64,000 nucleotides of DNA from Phycicoccus jejuensis (GCF_000720925.1 NZ_JOEE01000008.1:186001-250000); one strand, 5' to 3'. Positions 29,385 to 38,631 are shown, counted from the first letter of the stretch. Notes: a model not told the origin generated them from the letters alone. Made by a program: numbers and translations.

Positions 29385-30323
29385 GTGGGGCGGGCCGTCG
29401 ACGCATGGCTGACCCACCTCGACGTCGAGCGTGGCGTGTCGGCCAACACCCTCGCCGCCTACCGGCGCGACCTCGCCCGGTGGAGCGCCCACCTGACCGC
29501 TCGCGGCGTGCAGCGGCCCGAGGACGTCACGCAGGCCCACGTCGCGGACTTCCTCGCCGGCCTGCGCGAGGGCGACGACGACCACCGGCCGCTCGCCGCG
29601 TCGTCGGCGGCGCGGACGCTCGTCGCCGTCCGCGGCCTGCACCGCTTTCTCGCGCTCGAGGGCGTGCTCGACGCCGACCCCTCGCGCGACGTCGCCCCGC
29701 CGCGCACGCCCGACCGGCTGCCCAAGGCCATCCCGCTCGCCGACGTCGAGCGCCTGCTCGAGGCCGCCTCGCTCGGCGACACCCCGGCGGCGCTGCGCGA
29801 CCGCGCCCTGCTCGAGGTGCTCTACGGCACGGGGGCGCGCATCTCGGAGGCCGTCGGGCTCGACGTCGACGACCTCGACACGCAGGAGCGCGTGGTGCGG
29901 CTGCGCGGCAAGGGCGGCAAGGAGCGCATCGTCCCGCTCGGCTCGTACGCCGCCGAGGCCCTCTCGGCCTGGCTCGTCCGGGGCCGCCCCGCGCTCGTGG
30001 GGCAGGGGAGGGGGACGCCGGCGGTGTTCCTCGGGGTCCGCGGCGCCCGGCTCTCGCGGCAGAGCGCCTGGGCGGTGCTGCGCGCAGCGGCCGACCGCGC
30101 CGGCCTGCGCGGTCACCTCTCGCCACACACCCTGCGGCACTCCTTCGCGACCCACCTGCTCGAGGGCGGCGCCGACGTCCGGGTCGTCCAGGAGCTGCTC
30201 GGGCACGCGTCGGTGACGACGACCCAGATCTACACGCGGGTCACCGTCCAGCAGCTGCGCGAGGTGTACGCCCAGAGCCACCCGCGCGCCCGAGGGGTCC
30301 CGGGCGGGGACGCCGCACGCTGA
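29385..30323 (+). CDS. xerD: Tyrosine recombinase XerD
   Basis: Site-specific recombinase of 312 residues that resolves chromosome dimers at dif with XerC. The N-terminal SAM-like domain has [22 protein letters not shown]. The catalytic set is complete: Arg in GTGARISE, Lys in [26 protein letters not shown], and the nucleophile Tyr in QIYTRV. I placed the start at GTG 29385, which gives the normal XerD N-terminus; the frame is open far upstream. It heads the xerD-parA-scpA-scpB-rluB run (Rv1701 and Rv1708-1711 order). It is the housekeeping enzyme, not a mobile-element integrase. Confidence 0.92.
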   Translation: MGRAVDAWLTHLDVERGVSANTLAAYRRDLARWSAHLTARGVQRPEDVTQAHVADFLAGLREGDDDHRPLAASSAARTLVAVRGLHRFLALEGVLDADPSRDVAPPRTPDRLPKAIPLADVERLLEAASLGDTPAALRDRALLEVLYGTGARISEAVGLDVDDLDTQERVVRLRGKGGKERIVPLGSYAAEALSAWLVRGRPALVGQGRGTPAVFLGVRGARLSRQSAWAVLRAAADRAGLRGHLSPHTLRHSFATHLLEGGADVRVVQELLGHASVTTTQIYTRVTVQQLREVYAQSHPRARGVPGGDAAR

Positions 30324-30329
30324 TAGGGT
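30324..30329 (+). promoter_or_regulatory. -10 hexamer TAGGGT upstream of parA-scpAB
   Basis: TAGGGT directly follows the xerD stop and gives a leader of about 50 nt. GGGGAG stands 8 nt before the parA GTG at 30386, a normal Shine-Dalgarno arrangement. Confidence 0.45.
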
Positions 30330-30385
30330 CGACACCGATCAGCGAGAGGCTGACCGACGCACGAGAGGGACCGGGGAGTACACAG

Positions 30386-31267
30386 GTGGCCGAGACCGAG
30401 GCGGCGTTCCAGATCCGCATCGACGGGCAGGTCGGGCCCACCGGGCGCCCGATGCCGGAGTTCCCCCAGCCCGAGCCCCTGGCCTCCCACGGCCCCGCGC
30501 GCATCATCGCGATGTGCAACCAGAAGGGCGGCGTCGGCAAGACGACGACGACCATCAACCTCGGTGCGGCCCTCGCCGAGCTCGGGCGCAAGGTGCTGCT
30601 CGTCGACTTCGACCCCCAGGGTGCGCTCTCGGTCGGCCTCGGCATCCCCACGCACGACCTCGACACGACGATCTACAACCTGCTCGTCGAGCGCGGCCTC
30701 GACGTCCGCGACGTCATCAAGCACACCAAGGTCGCGAACCTCGACGTCGTCCCCGCCAACATCGACCTCTCCGCCGCCGAGGTCCAGCTCGTCGGCGAGG
30801 TGGCCCGCGAGCAGATCCTCGCCCGCGTGCTGCGCCCGGTCCTCGACGACTACGACGTCGTCCTCATCGACTGCCAGCCCTCGCTCGGCCTGCTCACCGT
30901 CAACGCCCTCACCGCGGCGCACGGGGTCGTCATCCCGCTCGAGTGCGAGTTCTTCGCGATGCGCGGCGTCGCCCTCCTCGTCGAGACGATCGAGAAGATC
31001 ATCGACCGGCTCAACCCCCGCCTGCAGATCGACGGCATCCTCGCGACGATGTACGACGGGCGCACGCTGCACTCGCGCGAGGTCGTGGCCAGCGTCGTCG
31101 AGCACTTCGGCGACCAGGTCTTCCACACGGTCATCTCGCGTACCGTCAAGTTCCCCGACGCCTCGCTCGCGGCCGAGCCCATCACGACGTACGAGTCGGC
31201 CCACAAGGGCGCCGACTCCTACCGTCAGCTGGCCCGCGAGCTCATCGCGCGGGGCGGGGCGGCCTGA
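30386..31267 (+). CDS. parA: ParA/Soj-family ATPase, scpAB-linked
   Basis: Deviant Walker ATPase of 293 residues. The ATP loop is CNQKGGVGKTTTTINLG (about residue 44-60), with the signature first Lys. Walker B lies in YDVVLIDCQPSLG, and LLVDFDPQGAL is also typical. A disordered N-terminus of about 35 residues precedes the core. There is no parB gene next to it, so it is probably not the chromosome-segregation ParA near the origin. It belongs to the group found with scpA/scpB (Rv1708 type), and a role in chromosome organisation is inference. GTG start with GGGGAG upstream. Confidence 0.9.
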   Translation: MAETEAAFQIRIDGQVGPTGRPMPEFPQPEPLASHGPARIIAMCNQKGGVGKTTTTINLGAALAELGRKVLLVDFDPQGALSVGLGIPTHDLDTTIYNLLVERGLDVRDVIKHTKVANLDVVPANIDLSAAEVQLVGEVAREQILARVLRPVLDDYDVVLIDCQPSLGLLTVNALTAAHGVVIPLECEFFAMRGVALLVETIEKIIDRLNPRLQIDGILATMYDGRTLHSREVVASVVEHFGDQVFHTVISRTVKFPDASLAAEPITTYESAHKGADSYRQLARELIARGGAA

Positions 31268-31271
31268 CCCG

Positions 31272-32159
31272 ATGTCCTCGCCCGCCGGGGCCGCGGAGCA
31301 CGAGGCGGTCGTCCCCGGCGGGGTCATCACCCGCCGGGCCGCGGCCACGCCCTTCGAGGTCCACCTCGAGAACTTCACCGGCCCGTTCGACCTGCTCCTC
31401 GGGCTGATCAGCAAGCACAAGCTCGACGTCACCGAGATCGTCCTCGCCACCGTCACCGACGAGTTCATCGCGTTCATCCGCGCGGCGCGCGAGCAGGGCG
31501 ACGCGTGGGACCTCTCGCAGGCCACCGAGTTCCTCGTCATCGCCTCGACGCTGCTCGACCTCAAGGCCGCCCGTCTGCTGCCGCAGTCCGGGCCGGAGGA
31601 CGAGGAGGACCTCGCCCTCATCGAGGCCCGGGACATCCTCTTCGCGCGGCTGCTGCAGTACCGCGCGTTCAAGGACATCGCCCGCACCTTCGCCGACCGG
31701 ATGGCCACCGCCGGCCGGCGCCACCCCCGCGCCGTCGCGCTGGAGCCGCACCTCGCGGCGCTGCTGCCCGAGCTCGTCATGACGGTCTCGCCGGACCGGC
31801 TCGCCATCATCGCCGCGCGGGCGCTGACCCCGAAGCCGGTCCCGACGGTGGGCCTGGCCCACCTGCACGCGCCGCAGGTCAGCGTGCGCGAGCAGGCGGC
31901 CGTCATCGGCGAGCGGCTGCGCCGCGACCGGGTCGCGTCCTTCCGCAGCCTCGTCCAGGACGCCGACAGCACCCTGGTCGTCATCGCCCGCTTCCTCGCC
32001 CTCCTCGAGCTGTTCCGGGAGGCCGCGATCGGCTTCGAGCAGGCGGAGGCGCTCGGGGAGCTGACCGTCCGCTGGACCGGACCCGACGACGGCGAGGTGC
32101 AGGTGACCGACGAGTTCGACGACCTGCCCGACACCCCCGAGGAGACCCCCGATGAGTGA
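31272..32159 (+). CDS. scpA: Segregation and condensation protein ScpA
   Basis: Kleisin subunit of the SMC condensin complex, 295 residues. The N-terminal SMC-neck-binding helix region is FEVHLENFTGPFDLLLGLI, followed by LDVTEIVLATVTDEFIAFI and ATEFLVIASTLLDLKAARLL. The C-terminal winged helix contains VIARFLALLELFREAAIGFEQ. The ATG is 5 nt after the parA stop. ScpB follows with an 8-nt overlap, so the two complex partners are coupled. Confidence 0.94.
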   Translation: MSSPAGAAEHEAVVPGGVITRRAAATPFEVHLENFTGPFDLLLGLISKHKLDVTEIVLATVTDEFIAFIRAAREQGDAWDLSQATEFLVIASTLLDLKAARLLPQSGPEDEEDLALIEARDILFARLLQYRAFKDIARTFADRMATAGRRHPRAVALEPHLAALLPELVMTVSPDRLAIIAARALTPKPVPTVGLAHLHAPQVSVREQAAVIGERLRRDRVASFRSLVQDADSTLVVIARFLALLELFREAAIGFEQAEALGELTVRWTGPDDGEVQVTDEFDDLPDTPEETPDE

Positions 32160-32790
32160 CCCCGCGCCCGACGTCGTCCCTGAGGTCGTGCCCGAGGCCG
32201 TGCCCGAGGACCAGCTGGCCTTCGACGTCGCCGACTTCCCGGGGGGCATCCGCGGCGCCCTCGAGGCCGTGCTCATGGTCGTCGACGAGCCGGTGACGAC
32301 GATGGCCCTCGCCTCCGCCGTCGAGCAGCCGGTCGGCGACGTCGAGGAGGCCCTCGCCGAGCTCGAGGCCGGCTACGCCGAGCAGCTGCGCGGCTTCACG
32401 CTGCGCCAGGTCGGCGGCGGCTGGCGGATGTACAGCCGCCACGAGTACGCCCCGGTCGTCGAGAAGTTCGTGCTCGACGGCCAGCAGGCCCGCCTCACGC
32501 AGGCCTCCCTCGAGACCCTCGCCGTCATCGCCTACCGCCAGCCGGTGTCCCGCTCCCGCGTCGCGGCGGTGCGCGGCGTCAACGTCGACGGCGTCATCCG
32601 CACCCTCCTGACCCGCGGCCTCATCGAGGAGCTGGGCCAGGACGAGGAGTCCACCGCGACGCTGTACGGCACCACCAGCTACTTCCTCGAGCGCCTCGGC
32701 CTGCAGTCGATCGACGACCTGCCGGCGCTCGCCCCCTACCTGCCCGAGGTCGACGTGCTCGACGAGATCGCCGAAGGAGGCCGCGCATGA
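32152..32790 (+). CDS. scpB: Segregation and condensation protein ScpB
   Basis: KITE subunit of 212 residues that dimerises and binds ScpA. It has two winged-helix domains: GALEAVLMVVDEPVTTMALA and TLAVIAYRQPVSRSRVAAVRG, with the signature GVNVDGVIRTLLTRGLIEELG. An acidic N-terminal tail of about 25 residues precedes. ATG start overlaps scpA by 8 nt; the stop overlaps rluB (ATGA). Confidence 0.94.
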   Translation: MSDPAPDVVPEVVPEAVPEDQLAFDVADFPGGIRGALEAVLMVVDEPVTTMALASAVEQPVGDVEEALAELEAGYAEQLRGFTLRQVGGGWRMYSRHEYAPVVEKFVLDGQQARLTQASLETLAVIAYRQPVSRSRVAAVRGVNVDGVIRTLLTRGLIEELGQDEESTATLYGTTSYFLERLGLQSIDDLPALAPYLPEVDVLDEIAEGGRA

Positions 32791-33698
32791 CGCCGCCGAA
32801 GAACCGTGGGAACGCCGGACGAGGAGGCCGCCCGCAGGGAGGCCGCCCGCAGCAGGGCGGCCGCCCCCCGCAGGGCGGCGGCTCCGGCCGGGCCCGCGGC
32901 ACCGGGACCACCCGGGCCAGCCAGCCGACCCAGACCAAGCGCGAGCCGCAGCGGCCCGTCGTCGACGTCCACGACCCCGACGGCGTGCGCCTCCAGAAGC
33001 TGCTCGCCGCCGCCGGCGTCGGCTCGCGGCGCGTCTGCGAGGACCTCATCGCGCAGGGCCGCGTCGAGGTCGACGGGCAGGTCGTGCGCGAGCTCGGCGT
33101 GCGCATCAAGGCCACGCAGACGGTGCACGTCGACGGCGAGCGCGTGCAGCTCGACGAGTCGCGCGTCTACCTCGCCTTCAACAAGCCGCTCAACGTCGTC
33201 ACCTCGATGAGCGACGAGCTCGGCCGGGTCGACATCGGCGACTACTTCGGCGACCGCAAGGAGCGGCTCTTCCACGTCGGCCGGCTCGACGCCGACACCG
33301 AGGGCCTGCTGCTGCTGACCAACGACGGCGACCTCGCCCACCGCCTCCAGCACCCGCGCTACGGCGTCCTCAAGACCTACCTCGCGCAGATCCCCGGGCC
33401 GGTGCCGCGCGACCTCGGCAAGCGGCTGCGCGAGGGTGTCGAGCTCGAGGACGGACCGGTGCGCGTCGACTCCTTCCGGGTCGTCGACTCGCAGCCGGGC
33501 AAGGCGATCGTCGAGGTCGTCCTCCACGAGGGCCGCAAGCACATCGTTCGCCGGATGCTCGCCGAGGTCGGCCACCCCGTGCTCTCGCTCGTGCGGACGC
33601 AGGTCGGGCCGGTGCGCCTCGGCGAGACCAAGCCGGGCAAGTTCCGCGCCCTCTCGAGCGCGGAGGTCGCCGCCCTCTACAAGGCCGCAGGGCTCTGA
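32787..33698 (+). CDS. rluB: Ribosomal large-subunit pseudouridine synthase (RluB family)
   Basis: A 303-residue RsuA/RluB-type enzyme that makes pseudouridine in 23S rRNA. The first 45 residues are a basic, disordered Gly/Arg/Pro/Gln tail built on GGRPQ repeats, likely RNA-binding. An S4 domain (LQKLLAAAGVGSRRVCEDLI) and the catalytic domain follow, with the nucleophile Asp in VGRLDADTEGLLLLTNDG. Position in the scpB-rluB pair is conserved. ATG start overlaps scpB. The exact uridine is assigned by family only. Confidence 0.92.
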   Translation: MTPPKNRGNAGRGGRPQGGRPQQGGRPPQGGGSGRARGTGTTRASQPTQTKREPQRPVVDVHDPDGVRLQKLLAAAGVGSRRVCEDLIAQGRVEVDGQVVRELGVRIKATQTVHVDGERVQLDESRVYLAFNKPLNVVTSMSDELGRVDIGDYFGDRKERLFHVGRLDADTEGLLLLTNDGDLAHRLQHPRYGVLKTYLAQIPGPVPRDLGKRLREGVELEDGPVRVDSFRVVDSQPGKAIVEVVLHEGRKHIVRRMLAEVGHPVLSLVRTQVGPVRLGETKPGKFRALSSAEVAALYKAAGL

Positions 33699-34780
33699 TG
33701 CGCGTCCACGTCGTCGGCACCGGGCTCATCGGCGCCTCGCTGGGGCTCGCCCTGACCTGGCACGGAGACGACGTGACCCTCGAGGACGCCGTGCCGACGC
33801 ACGCGGCCCTCGCCCGCGACCTCGGGGCCGGGCGGCTGCCGTCGGACGGCGAGGAGCTCTCGCCCGACCTCGTCGTCGTCGCGGCACCGCCGGACGTCAC
33901 GGCGGGGTGCGTCCTCGACGCCCTGCGCCGCTGGCCGTCCGCGGCGGTCACCGACGTCGCGTCGGTCAAGGGCGCGGTGCTCGCGTCATTGCGGGCGGCC
34001 GGCGCCGACCTCGGCCGGTACTGCGGCTCGCACCCGATGGCCGGACGCGAGCGGTCCGGCGCGGTGTCGGGGCGGCACGACCTCTTCGACGGCCGCGCGT
34101 GGGTCGTCACGCCGACCGACGAGACGCTGCCCGAGGTCCTCGACCTCGTGACCGCCGTCGCGACGGCGGCCGGCGCCGCGGTGCGCCGCCTGCCGCCGGA
34201 CGCGCACGACCGCGCCGTGGCCGCCGTGTCGCACGTGCCGCAGCTGGCCGCGAGCCTCGTCGCCGCCCGGCTCGAGGACCTCGACGAGCCGGCCGTCGCC
34301 CTGGCCGGCCAGGGCCTGCGCGACGTCACGCGCATCGCCGCGAGCGACCCGCACCTGTGGACGCAGATCCTCGCGGGCAACGCCGGCGCGGTGCGGGCCG
34401 TGCTCGCCGACCTCGCCGACGACCTCACCGCCGTCGTCGACTCGCTCGCGGCGCTCGAGGCCGGGGGGGACCCGGTCGGGGCCCGCGGCACGTTGGCGCG
34501 CACCATCGCCGCCGGGAACGCCGGCCACGCCCGCATCCCCGGCAAGCACGGCGCCGCGCCGACGGCGTACACGACCGTGCGCGTGCTCATCCCCGACGAG
34601 CCGGGCCAGCTCGGCCGGCTCTTCGCAGACGTCGGCGAGATCGGCACGAACATCGAGGAGTTCCACCTCGACCACGGGCTCGGCCAGCCGTTCGGGCTCG
34701 CCGAGGTCGACGTCGTGCCGAGCGCGGCCGCCGGGCTCGCCGAGGCCCTCGCGGACCGGGGCTGGCGCCTGCACGGCTGA
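33698..34780 (+). CDS. tyrA: Prephenate dehydrogenase
   Basis: Tyrosine-pathway enzyme of 360 residues that oxidatively decarboxylates prephenate (or arogenate). It has the NAD(P) loop VHVVGTGLIGASLGLAL, the substrate motif CGSHPMAGRERSG, HVPQLAAS, and a C-terminal ACT-like domain (VRVLIPDEPGQLGRLFADVGEIGTN). That last domain suggests feedback control by an aromatic amino acid. ATG overlaps the rluB stop by one base. Preference for prephenate over arogenate cannot be read. Confidence 0.9.
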   Translation: MRVHVVGTGLIGASLGLALTWHGDDVTLEDAVPTHAALARDLGAGRLPSDGEELSPDLVVVAAPPDVTAGCVLDALRRWPSAAVTDVASVKGAVLASLRAAGADLGRYCGSHPMAGRERSGAVSGRHDLFDGRAWVVTPTDETLPEVLDLVTAVATAAGAAVRRLPPDAHDRAVAAVSHVPQLAASLVAARLEDLDEPAVALAGQGLRDVTRIAASDPHLWTQILAGNAGAVRAVLADLADDLTAVVDSLAALEAGGDPVGARGTLARTIAAGNAGHARIPGKHGAAPTAYTTVRVLIPDEPGQLGRLFADVGEIGTNIEEFHLDHGLGQPFGLAEVDVVPSAAAGLAEALADRGWRLHG

Positions 34781-34790
34781 CCGTCGTCAG

Positions 34791-34796
34791 TAGGCT
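34791..34796 (+). promoter_or_regulatory. -10 hexamer TAGGCT, leaderless promoter of cmk
   Basis: TAGGCT ends 8 nt before the cmk ATG at 34805, with no ribosome-binding site between. Confidence 0.5.
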
Positions 34797-34804
34797 CTCC
34801 ACCC

Positions 34805-35500
34805 ATGACCACGCCGCTCACCATCGCCATCGACGGTCCCTCCGGCTCCGGCAAGAGCAGCGTCGCGCGGGCCGTGGCGCGGCGCCTCGGCATCGGGTTC
34901 GTCGACACCGGCGCCACCTACCGGGCCCTCACCTGGTGGTGCGTCGAGCGGGGCATCGACCTCGCCGACACCGTGGCCGTCGCGGCGGCGGCGCGGGAGC
35001 TGCCGCTCGAGCTGGGCACCGACCCGTCCTCGCCGCGGGTGCTCGTCGACGGCACGGACGTCACCGAGGCGATCCGCACCTCCGAGGTGAGCACGGCCGT
35101 CTCCGCGGTGGCCACCAACCGCGAGGTGCGCCCGGTCCTCCAGCAGCTCCAGCGCGACCTCATGGCGAGCGCCGCCGAGCGCACCGGGGGAGTGGTGGCC
35201 GAGGGCCGCGACATCACGACCGTCGTCGCGCCGGACGCCCGCGTGCGGGTGCTGCTCACCGCCTCCGAGGAGGCCCGGCTGCGCCGGCGCAGCAAGGAGC
35301 TGCACGGCACCGCCGACGCCGCCGCCGTCGAGGCGACGCGCGACCAGGTCGTGCGCCGCGACCGCGACGACTCGACCGTCTCGACCTTCACCGAGGCCGC
35401 GGAGGGCGTCGTCCTCGTCGACACCTCGGACCTCGACCTCGACGAGAGCATCGAGGCCGTCCTCGACGTCGTCGCCGCAGCCGACGAGCCGCCGGCCTGA
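34805..35500 (+). CDS. cmk: Cytidylate kinase
   Basis: NMP kinase of 231 residues that phosphorylates CMP and dCMP. The P-loop is [46 protein letters not shown] and the lid arginines in RRRSKELHG and [11 protein letters not shown] follow. The usual position before der is kept (Rv1712-Rv1713). A near-leaderless promoter directly precedes it. Confidence 0.95.
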   Translation: MTTPLTIAIDGPSGSGKSSVARAVARRLGIGFVDTGATYRALTWWCVERGIDLADTVAVAAAARELPLELGTDPSSPRVLVDGTDVTEAIRTSEVSTAVSAVATNREVRPVLQQLQRDLMASAAERTGGVVAEGRDITTVVAPDARVRVLLTASEEARLRRRSKELHGTADAAAVEATRDQVVRRDRDDSTVSTFTEAAEGVVLVDTSDLDLDESIEAVLDVVAAADEPPA

Positions 35501-35555
35501 CCTCCCCGCCCGGCGCGATTCGGGGGAGCGGGCCCCCGTGCGGGAGGATGGACCC

Positions 35556-37025
35556 GTGAGCACCGACGACCCGACGCAGACGCAGGACCCCGAGGCCGTC
35601 GAGCGCGCCCTGCGGGCCGGACTCGAGGACTTCGACCTCGACGACGACGACCGCGCCCTCCTCGACTCCGAGGGCGACCCCGACGCCGACGAGGAGCGCG
35701 GCGGCCCCGCGCCGGTCGTCGCGATCGTCGGCCGCCCGAACGTCGGCAAGTCGACCCTCGTCAACCGCATCCTCGGCCGTCGCGAGGCCGTCGTCGAGGA
35801 CGTCCCCGGCGTCACCCGCGACCGCGTCGCCTACGACGCCGAGTGGACCGGGCACAGCTTCACCGTCGTCGACACCGGCGGCTGGGAGGTCGACGCCACC
35901 GGCATCCACCTGCGCGTCGCCGAGCAGGCCGAGATCGCCGTCGAGCTCGCGGACGCCGTGATGTTCGTCGTCGACGCGACCGTCGGCGCCACCGACGACG
36001 ACGAGGCCGTCGTCCGGATGCTCCGCCGCGCCGGCAAGCCGGTCGTCCTCGTCGCCAACAAGGTCGACGACCAGCGCACCGAGGCCGACGCCGCGGCGCT
36101 GTGGAACCTCGGCCTCGGCCAGCCGTGGCCGGTCTCGGCCCTCCACGGCCGGGGGAGCGGTGACGTCCTCGACGCCCTGCTCGAGGTGCTGCCCGAGGTC
36201 TCGGCCGTCGGCGCCTACGCCCGGGGCGGGCCCCGCCGCGTCGCCCTGCTGGGCCGACCGAACGTCGGCAAGTCCTCGATGCTCAACAAGCTGACCGGCA
36301 CCGACCGCGTCGTCGTCGACGACGTCGCCGGCACGACGCGCGACCCGGTCGACGAGGTCGTCGAGCTCGGTGGGCGCACCTGGCGCTTCGTCGACACCGC
36401 CGGCATCCGCCGCCGCGTGCACCAGACCCGGGGCGCGGACTTCTACGCCTCGCTGCGCACGCAGACCGCCCTGGAGAAGGCCGAGGTGGCCGTCGTCCTC
36501 GTGGACTCGAGCGCGACGATCGCCGAGCAGGACGTCCGCGTCATCCAGCAGGTCATCGACTCCGGCCGTGCCCTCGTCATCGCCTACAACAAGTGGGACC
36601 TCACCGACGAGGAGCGCCGCCACTTCCTCGAGCGCGAGATCGAGCGCGACCTCGTCCAGGTGCCGTGGGCGCCGCGGGTCAACGTCTCGGCCCGCACCGG
36701 CCGCCACCTCGAGAAGCTCGTCCCGGCGATCGACCGCGCGCTCGACTCGTGGGAGACCCGCATCTCGACCGGGCGCCTCAACGCCTTCCTCGGCGAGATC
36801 GTCGCGGCCCACCCGCACCCGGTGCGCGGCGGCAAGCAGCCGCGCATCCTCTTCGCGACCCAGGCGGGCACCCGCCCGCCCCGCTTCGTCCTCTTCGCGT
36901 CGGGCTTCATCGAGGCCGGCTACCGCCGCTTCGTCGAGCGCCGCCTGCGCGAGGAGTTCGGCTTCGAGGGCACCCCGATCGAGATCTCGGTCCGGGTGCG
37001 CGAGAAGCGGCGCGACCGGCGCTGA
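35556..37025 (+). CDS. der: Ribosome biogenesis GTPase Der (EngA)
   Basis: Tandem-domain GTPase of 489 residues for 50S subunit assembly. An acidic N-terminal extension (about 45 residues, [19 protein letters not shown]) is followed by G domain 1 ([24 protein letters not shown]) and G domain 2 ([26 protein letters not shown]). The C-terminal KH-like domain has [22 protein letters not shown] used the GTG at 35556, 9 nt after GGGAGG; another GTG six codons upstream is possible. Confidence 0.94.
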   Translation: MSTDDPTQTQDPEAVERALRAGLEDFDLDDDDRALLDSEGDPDADEERGGPAPVVAIVGRPNVGKSTLVNRILGRREAVVEDVPGVTRDRVAYDAEWTGHSFTVVDTGGWEVDATGIHLRVAEQAEIAVELADAVMFVVDATVGATDDDEAVVRMLRRAGKPVVLVANKVDDQRTEADAAALWNLGLGQPWPVSALHGRGSGDVLDALLEVLPEVSAVGAYARGGPRRVALLGRPNVGKSSMLNKLTGTDRVVVDDVAGTTRDPVDEVVELGGRTWRFVDTAGIRRRVHQTRGADFYASLRTQTALEKAEVAVVLVDSSATIAEQDVRVIQQVIDSGRALVIAYNKWDLTDEERRHFLEREIERDLVQVPWAPRVNVSARTGRHLEKLVPAIDRALDSWETRISTGRLNAFLGEIVAAHPHPVRGGKQPRILFATQAGTRPPRFVLFASGFIEAGYRRFVERRLREEFGFEGTPIEISVRVREKRRDRR

Positions 37026-37055
37026 CCCGGTGCGCGCGTCCGCGGGGCAGGCCGA

Positions 37056-37086
37056 TTGGGTCGCGCGGGCGCGCGTGGGATAAGGT
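37056..37086 (+). promoter_or_regulatory. Likely promoter of tRNA-Pro
   Basis: TTGGGT at 37056-37061 and TAAGGT at 37081-37086, 19 bp apart, precede the tRNA by 28 nt. Confidence 0.45.
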
Positions 37087-37114
37087 TTCGACGCTCCCGC
37101 GAGGGGGCGAGCCA

Positions 37115-37188
<74 letters not shown>

Positions 37189-37191
37189 CAG

Positions 37192-37241
37192 AACGAGAGC
37201 CGCTGCGGATCGACGGAGTCGACCGCAGCGGCTCTCTCGTT
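37192..37241 (+). terminator. Hairpin terminator of tRNA-Pro
   Basis: GAGAGCCGCTGCGG (37195-37208) pairs perfectly with CCGCAGCGGCTCTC (37223-37236), 14 bp. An inner TCGAC/GTCGA stem continues it to a tiny loop. There is only a short T-poor tail, as is usual for high-GC Actinobacteria. Confidence 0.8.
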
Positions 37242-37247
37242 CCCGGC

Positions 37248-37262
37248 ATCCTGTCAGCCCGA
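37248..37262 (+). repeat. 15-nt direct repeat of the tRNA-Pro 3' end
   Basis: ATCCTGTCAGCCCGA is identical to the last 15 nt of the tRNA at 37174-37188. Such copies are left by elements that integrate at tRNA genes; no integrase or element genes lie between, so at most this is a scar. Confidence 0.7.
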
Positions 37263-37277
37263 GCCGGCGCGTCCGTG

Positions 37278-37379
37278 AAGTTCCGCGTCGTCACGGTGAC
37301 GGCGCGGAAAGTCGCCGCGGACGGGGATGCATCCGCGTCCGCGCGGAACTTCCGAGCCATCACGGTGATGACCCGGAAG
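37278..37379. repeat. Cluster of three near-perfect palindromes
   Basis: Palindrome 1 (37281-37309) has 14-nt arms with one mismatch. Palindrome 2 (37317-37342) has 12-nt arms with one mismatch around GC. Palindrome 3 (37349-37379) has 15-nt arms with two mismatches. Palindromes 1 and 3 share the plan TTCCG...TCACGGTGA...CGGAA. In addition AAGTTCCGCG (37278-37287) is the exact reverse complement of 37342-37351. The layout is REP/BIME-like. It lies between tRNA-Pro and the end of the convergent lyase gene, where it could also act as a bidirectional terminator. Confidence 0.75.
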
Positions 37380-37390
37380 CTCGGCCCGGA

Positions 37391-38548
37391 TCAGCCGACC
37401 ACGGTGGCCATCCGCCGGACGGCCTCCTCGAGGATGGCGGGCGAGGTGGCGAAGTTGAGCCGGACGAAGCCGCGGCCGGCCTGCGTCCCGTAGCGCGGCC
37501 CGGAGCCGAGGGCGACTCGGCCCCGCTCGCGGAAGGCGGCGGCCGGGTCGTCGCCGAGGTCGAGCGCCCGGCAGTCGAGCCAGCCCAGGTAGGTGGCCTG
37601 CGGCACCGTCCAGCGCACGCCGGGCAGGTGCTCGGCGAGCAGCCGGCCGACGAGGTCGCGGTTGGACCTCAGCTCGGCCCGCAGCCGGGCGTGCCAGTCC
37701 AGGCCGTCGCGCATCGCGGCCACGTGCGCGATCTCGCCGAGGTGCGAGCTGCCGTGGGTGTGGACCTCGGGCAGCCGGGCGAGGTCGTCCTGCGCCTGCG
37801 GGCCGGCGACGACGACCGCGGACTTGAGGCCGGCGAGGTTCCAGCCCTTCGAGGGCGAGAAGACCGCGAAGGCGTCCTCGGCGCCGGGGACGGTCAGGTA
37901 GGGGGTGAACGCGGGCCCGTCGTCGTGGACGAGCGGCGCGTGGATCTCGTCGGCGACGACGCGCACACCGAACTCGCGGGCGAGCGCGGCGAGGGTCGCG
38001 AGCTCGTCGGGGGAGTGGACCGTCCCGGTCGGGTTCTGCGGGTTGCACAGGAGGTAGCCGACCCGGCCGCCGCCGGCGGTCGCCTCGCGGAACGCCGACC
38101 GCAGCGCCTCCGGGTCCAGCCGCCCGTCGGCGCCGAGCGGGGCGTCGACGCGGCGCCGGCCGATGGCGTCGACGAAGCCGAAGAACGAGTCGTAGACCGG
38201 CGGCGAGACGACGACCGCGCCGCGCTCGTCGGTGAGCATCCGCAGGACCTCGCTCGCGCCGATCATCACGTCGGTGACGACGAGCATCGACGACGGGTCG
38301 ACGTCCCAGCCCCAGGTCTCGCCGGCGTAGCGCGCGACCTCGCCGGCGTAGCGGGGGGCCCAGCCGTAGCCGGTGTCGCCGCGCGAGACGGCGGACGCGA
38401 CGGCGTCGGCGACCGCGGGGCACGGGTCGCAGTCCATCTCGGCCACCCACAGGGGCAGCACGTCGGGCGGGTAGGCGAGCCACTTGACGCTCGTGCGGTC
38501 GCGCCGCAGCTCCGCCTCGGAGGCCCCCAGGATGCTCGTGGTCGTCAT
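37391..38548 (-). CDS. MalY/PatB-type aminotransferase, probable cystathionine beta-lyase
   Basis: PLP-dependent fold-type I enzyme of 385 residues. It shows VLPLWVAEMDCDPCP, the MalY/PatB signature, then LLCNPQNPTGTVHS, VVADEIHAPLVHD and the cofactor lysine in SPSKGWNLAGLK. Members cleave C-S bonds in cystathionine or related thioethers, or act as aminotransferases. Which one cannot be told here. The ATG lies 6 nt after a minus-strand TAGGGT box. Downstream is the palindrome cluster. Confidence 0.9.
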   Translation of the reverse strand: MTTTSILGASEAELRRDRTSVKWLAYPPDVLPLWVAEMDCDPCPAVADAVASAVSRGDTGYGWAPRYAGEVARYAGETWGWDVDPSSMLVVTDVMIGASEVLRMLTDERGAVVVSPPVYDSFFGFVDAIGRRRVDAPLGADGRLDPEALRSAFREATAGGGRVGYLLCNPQNPTGTVHSPDELATLAALAREFGVRVVADEIHAPLVHDDGPAFTPYLTVPGAEDAFAVFSPSKGWNLAGLKSAVVVAGPQAQDDLARLPEVHTHGSSHLGEIAHVAAMRDGLDWHARLRAELRSNRDLVGRLLAEHLPGVRWTVPQATYLGWLDCRALDLGDDPAAAFRERGRVALGSGPRYGTQAGRGFVRLNFATSPAILEEAVRRMATVVG

Positions 38549-38554
38549 CCCGCC

Positions 38555-38560
38555 ACCCTA
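38555..38560 (-). promoter_or_regulatory. -10 hexamer TAGGGT, leaderless promoter of the MalY-like gene
   Basis: On the minus strand TAGGGT stands 6 nt before the ATG at 38548. Confidence 0.5.
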
Positions 38561-38618
38561 GGTCGCGGACCCGCGCCCGACCGGCGGGGCGACGGCGCGC
38601 CGACCGGCCACCACCCCA

Positions 38619-38624
38619 TACAGT
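38619..38624 (+). promoter_or_regulatory. -10 hexamer TACAGT, leaderless promoter of the CDP-alcohol transferase
   Basis: TACAGT ends 7 nt before the ATG at 38632 with no Shine-Dalgarno sequence between. Confidence 0.5.
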
Positions 38625-38631
38625 GGCGCGC

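Noticed and set aside
29385..30323. Tyrosine recombinase as a phage or island integrase
   Set aside because: Length, N-terminus and the parA-scpAB neighbours identify housekeeping XerD; there are no element genes around it.
32800..32890. Short tandem DNA repeat or CRISPR-like array
   Set aside because: These are codons for the GGRPQ tail of RluB, with no spacers.
37189..37262. A second, decayed tRNA after tRNA-Pro
   Set aside because: Apart from the 15-nt 3' match no D, anticodon or T arm can be drawn; the middle is the terminator hairpin.
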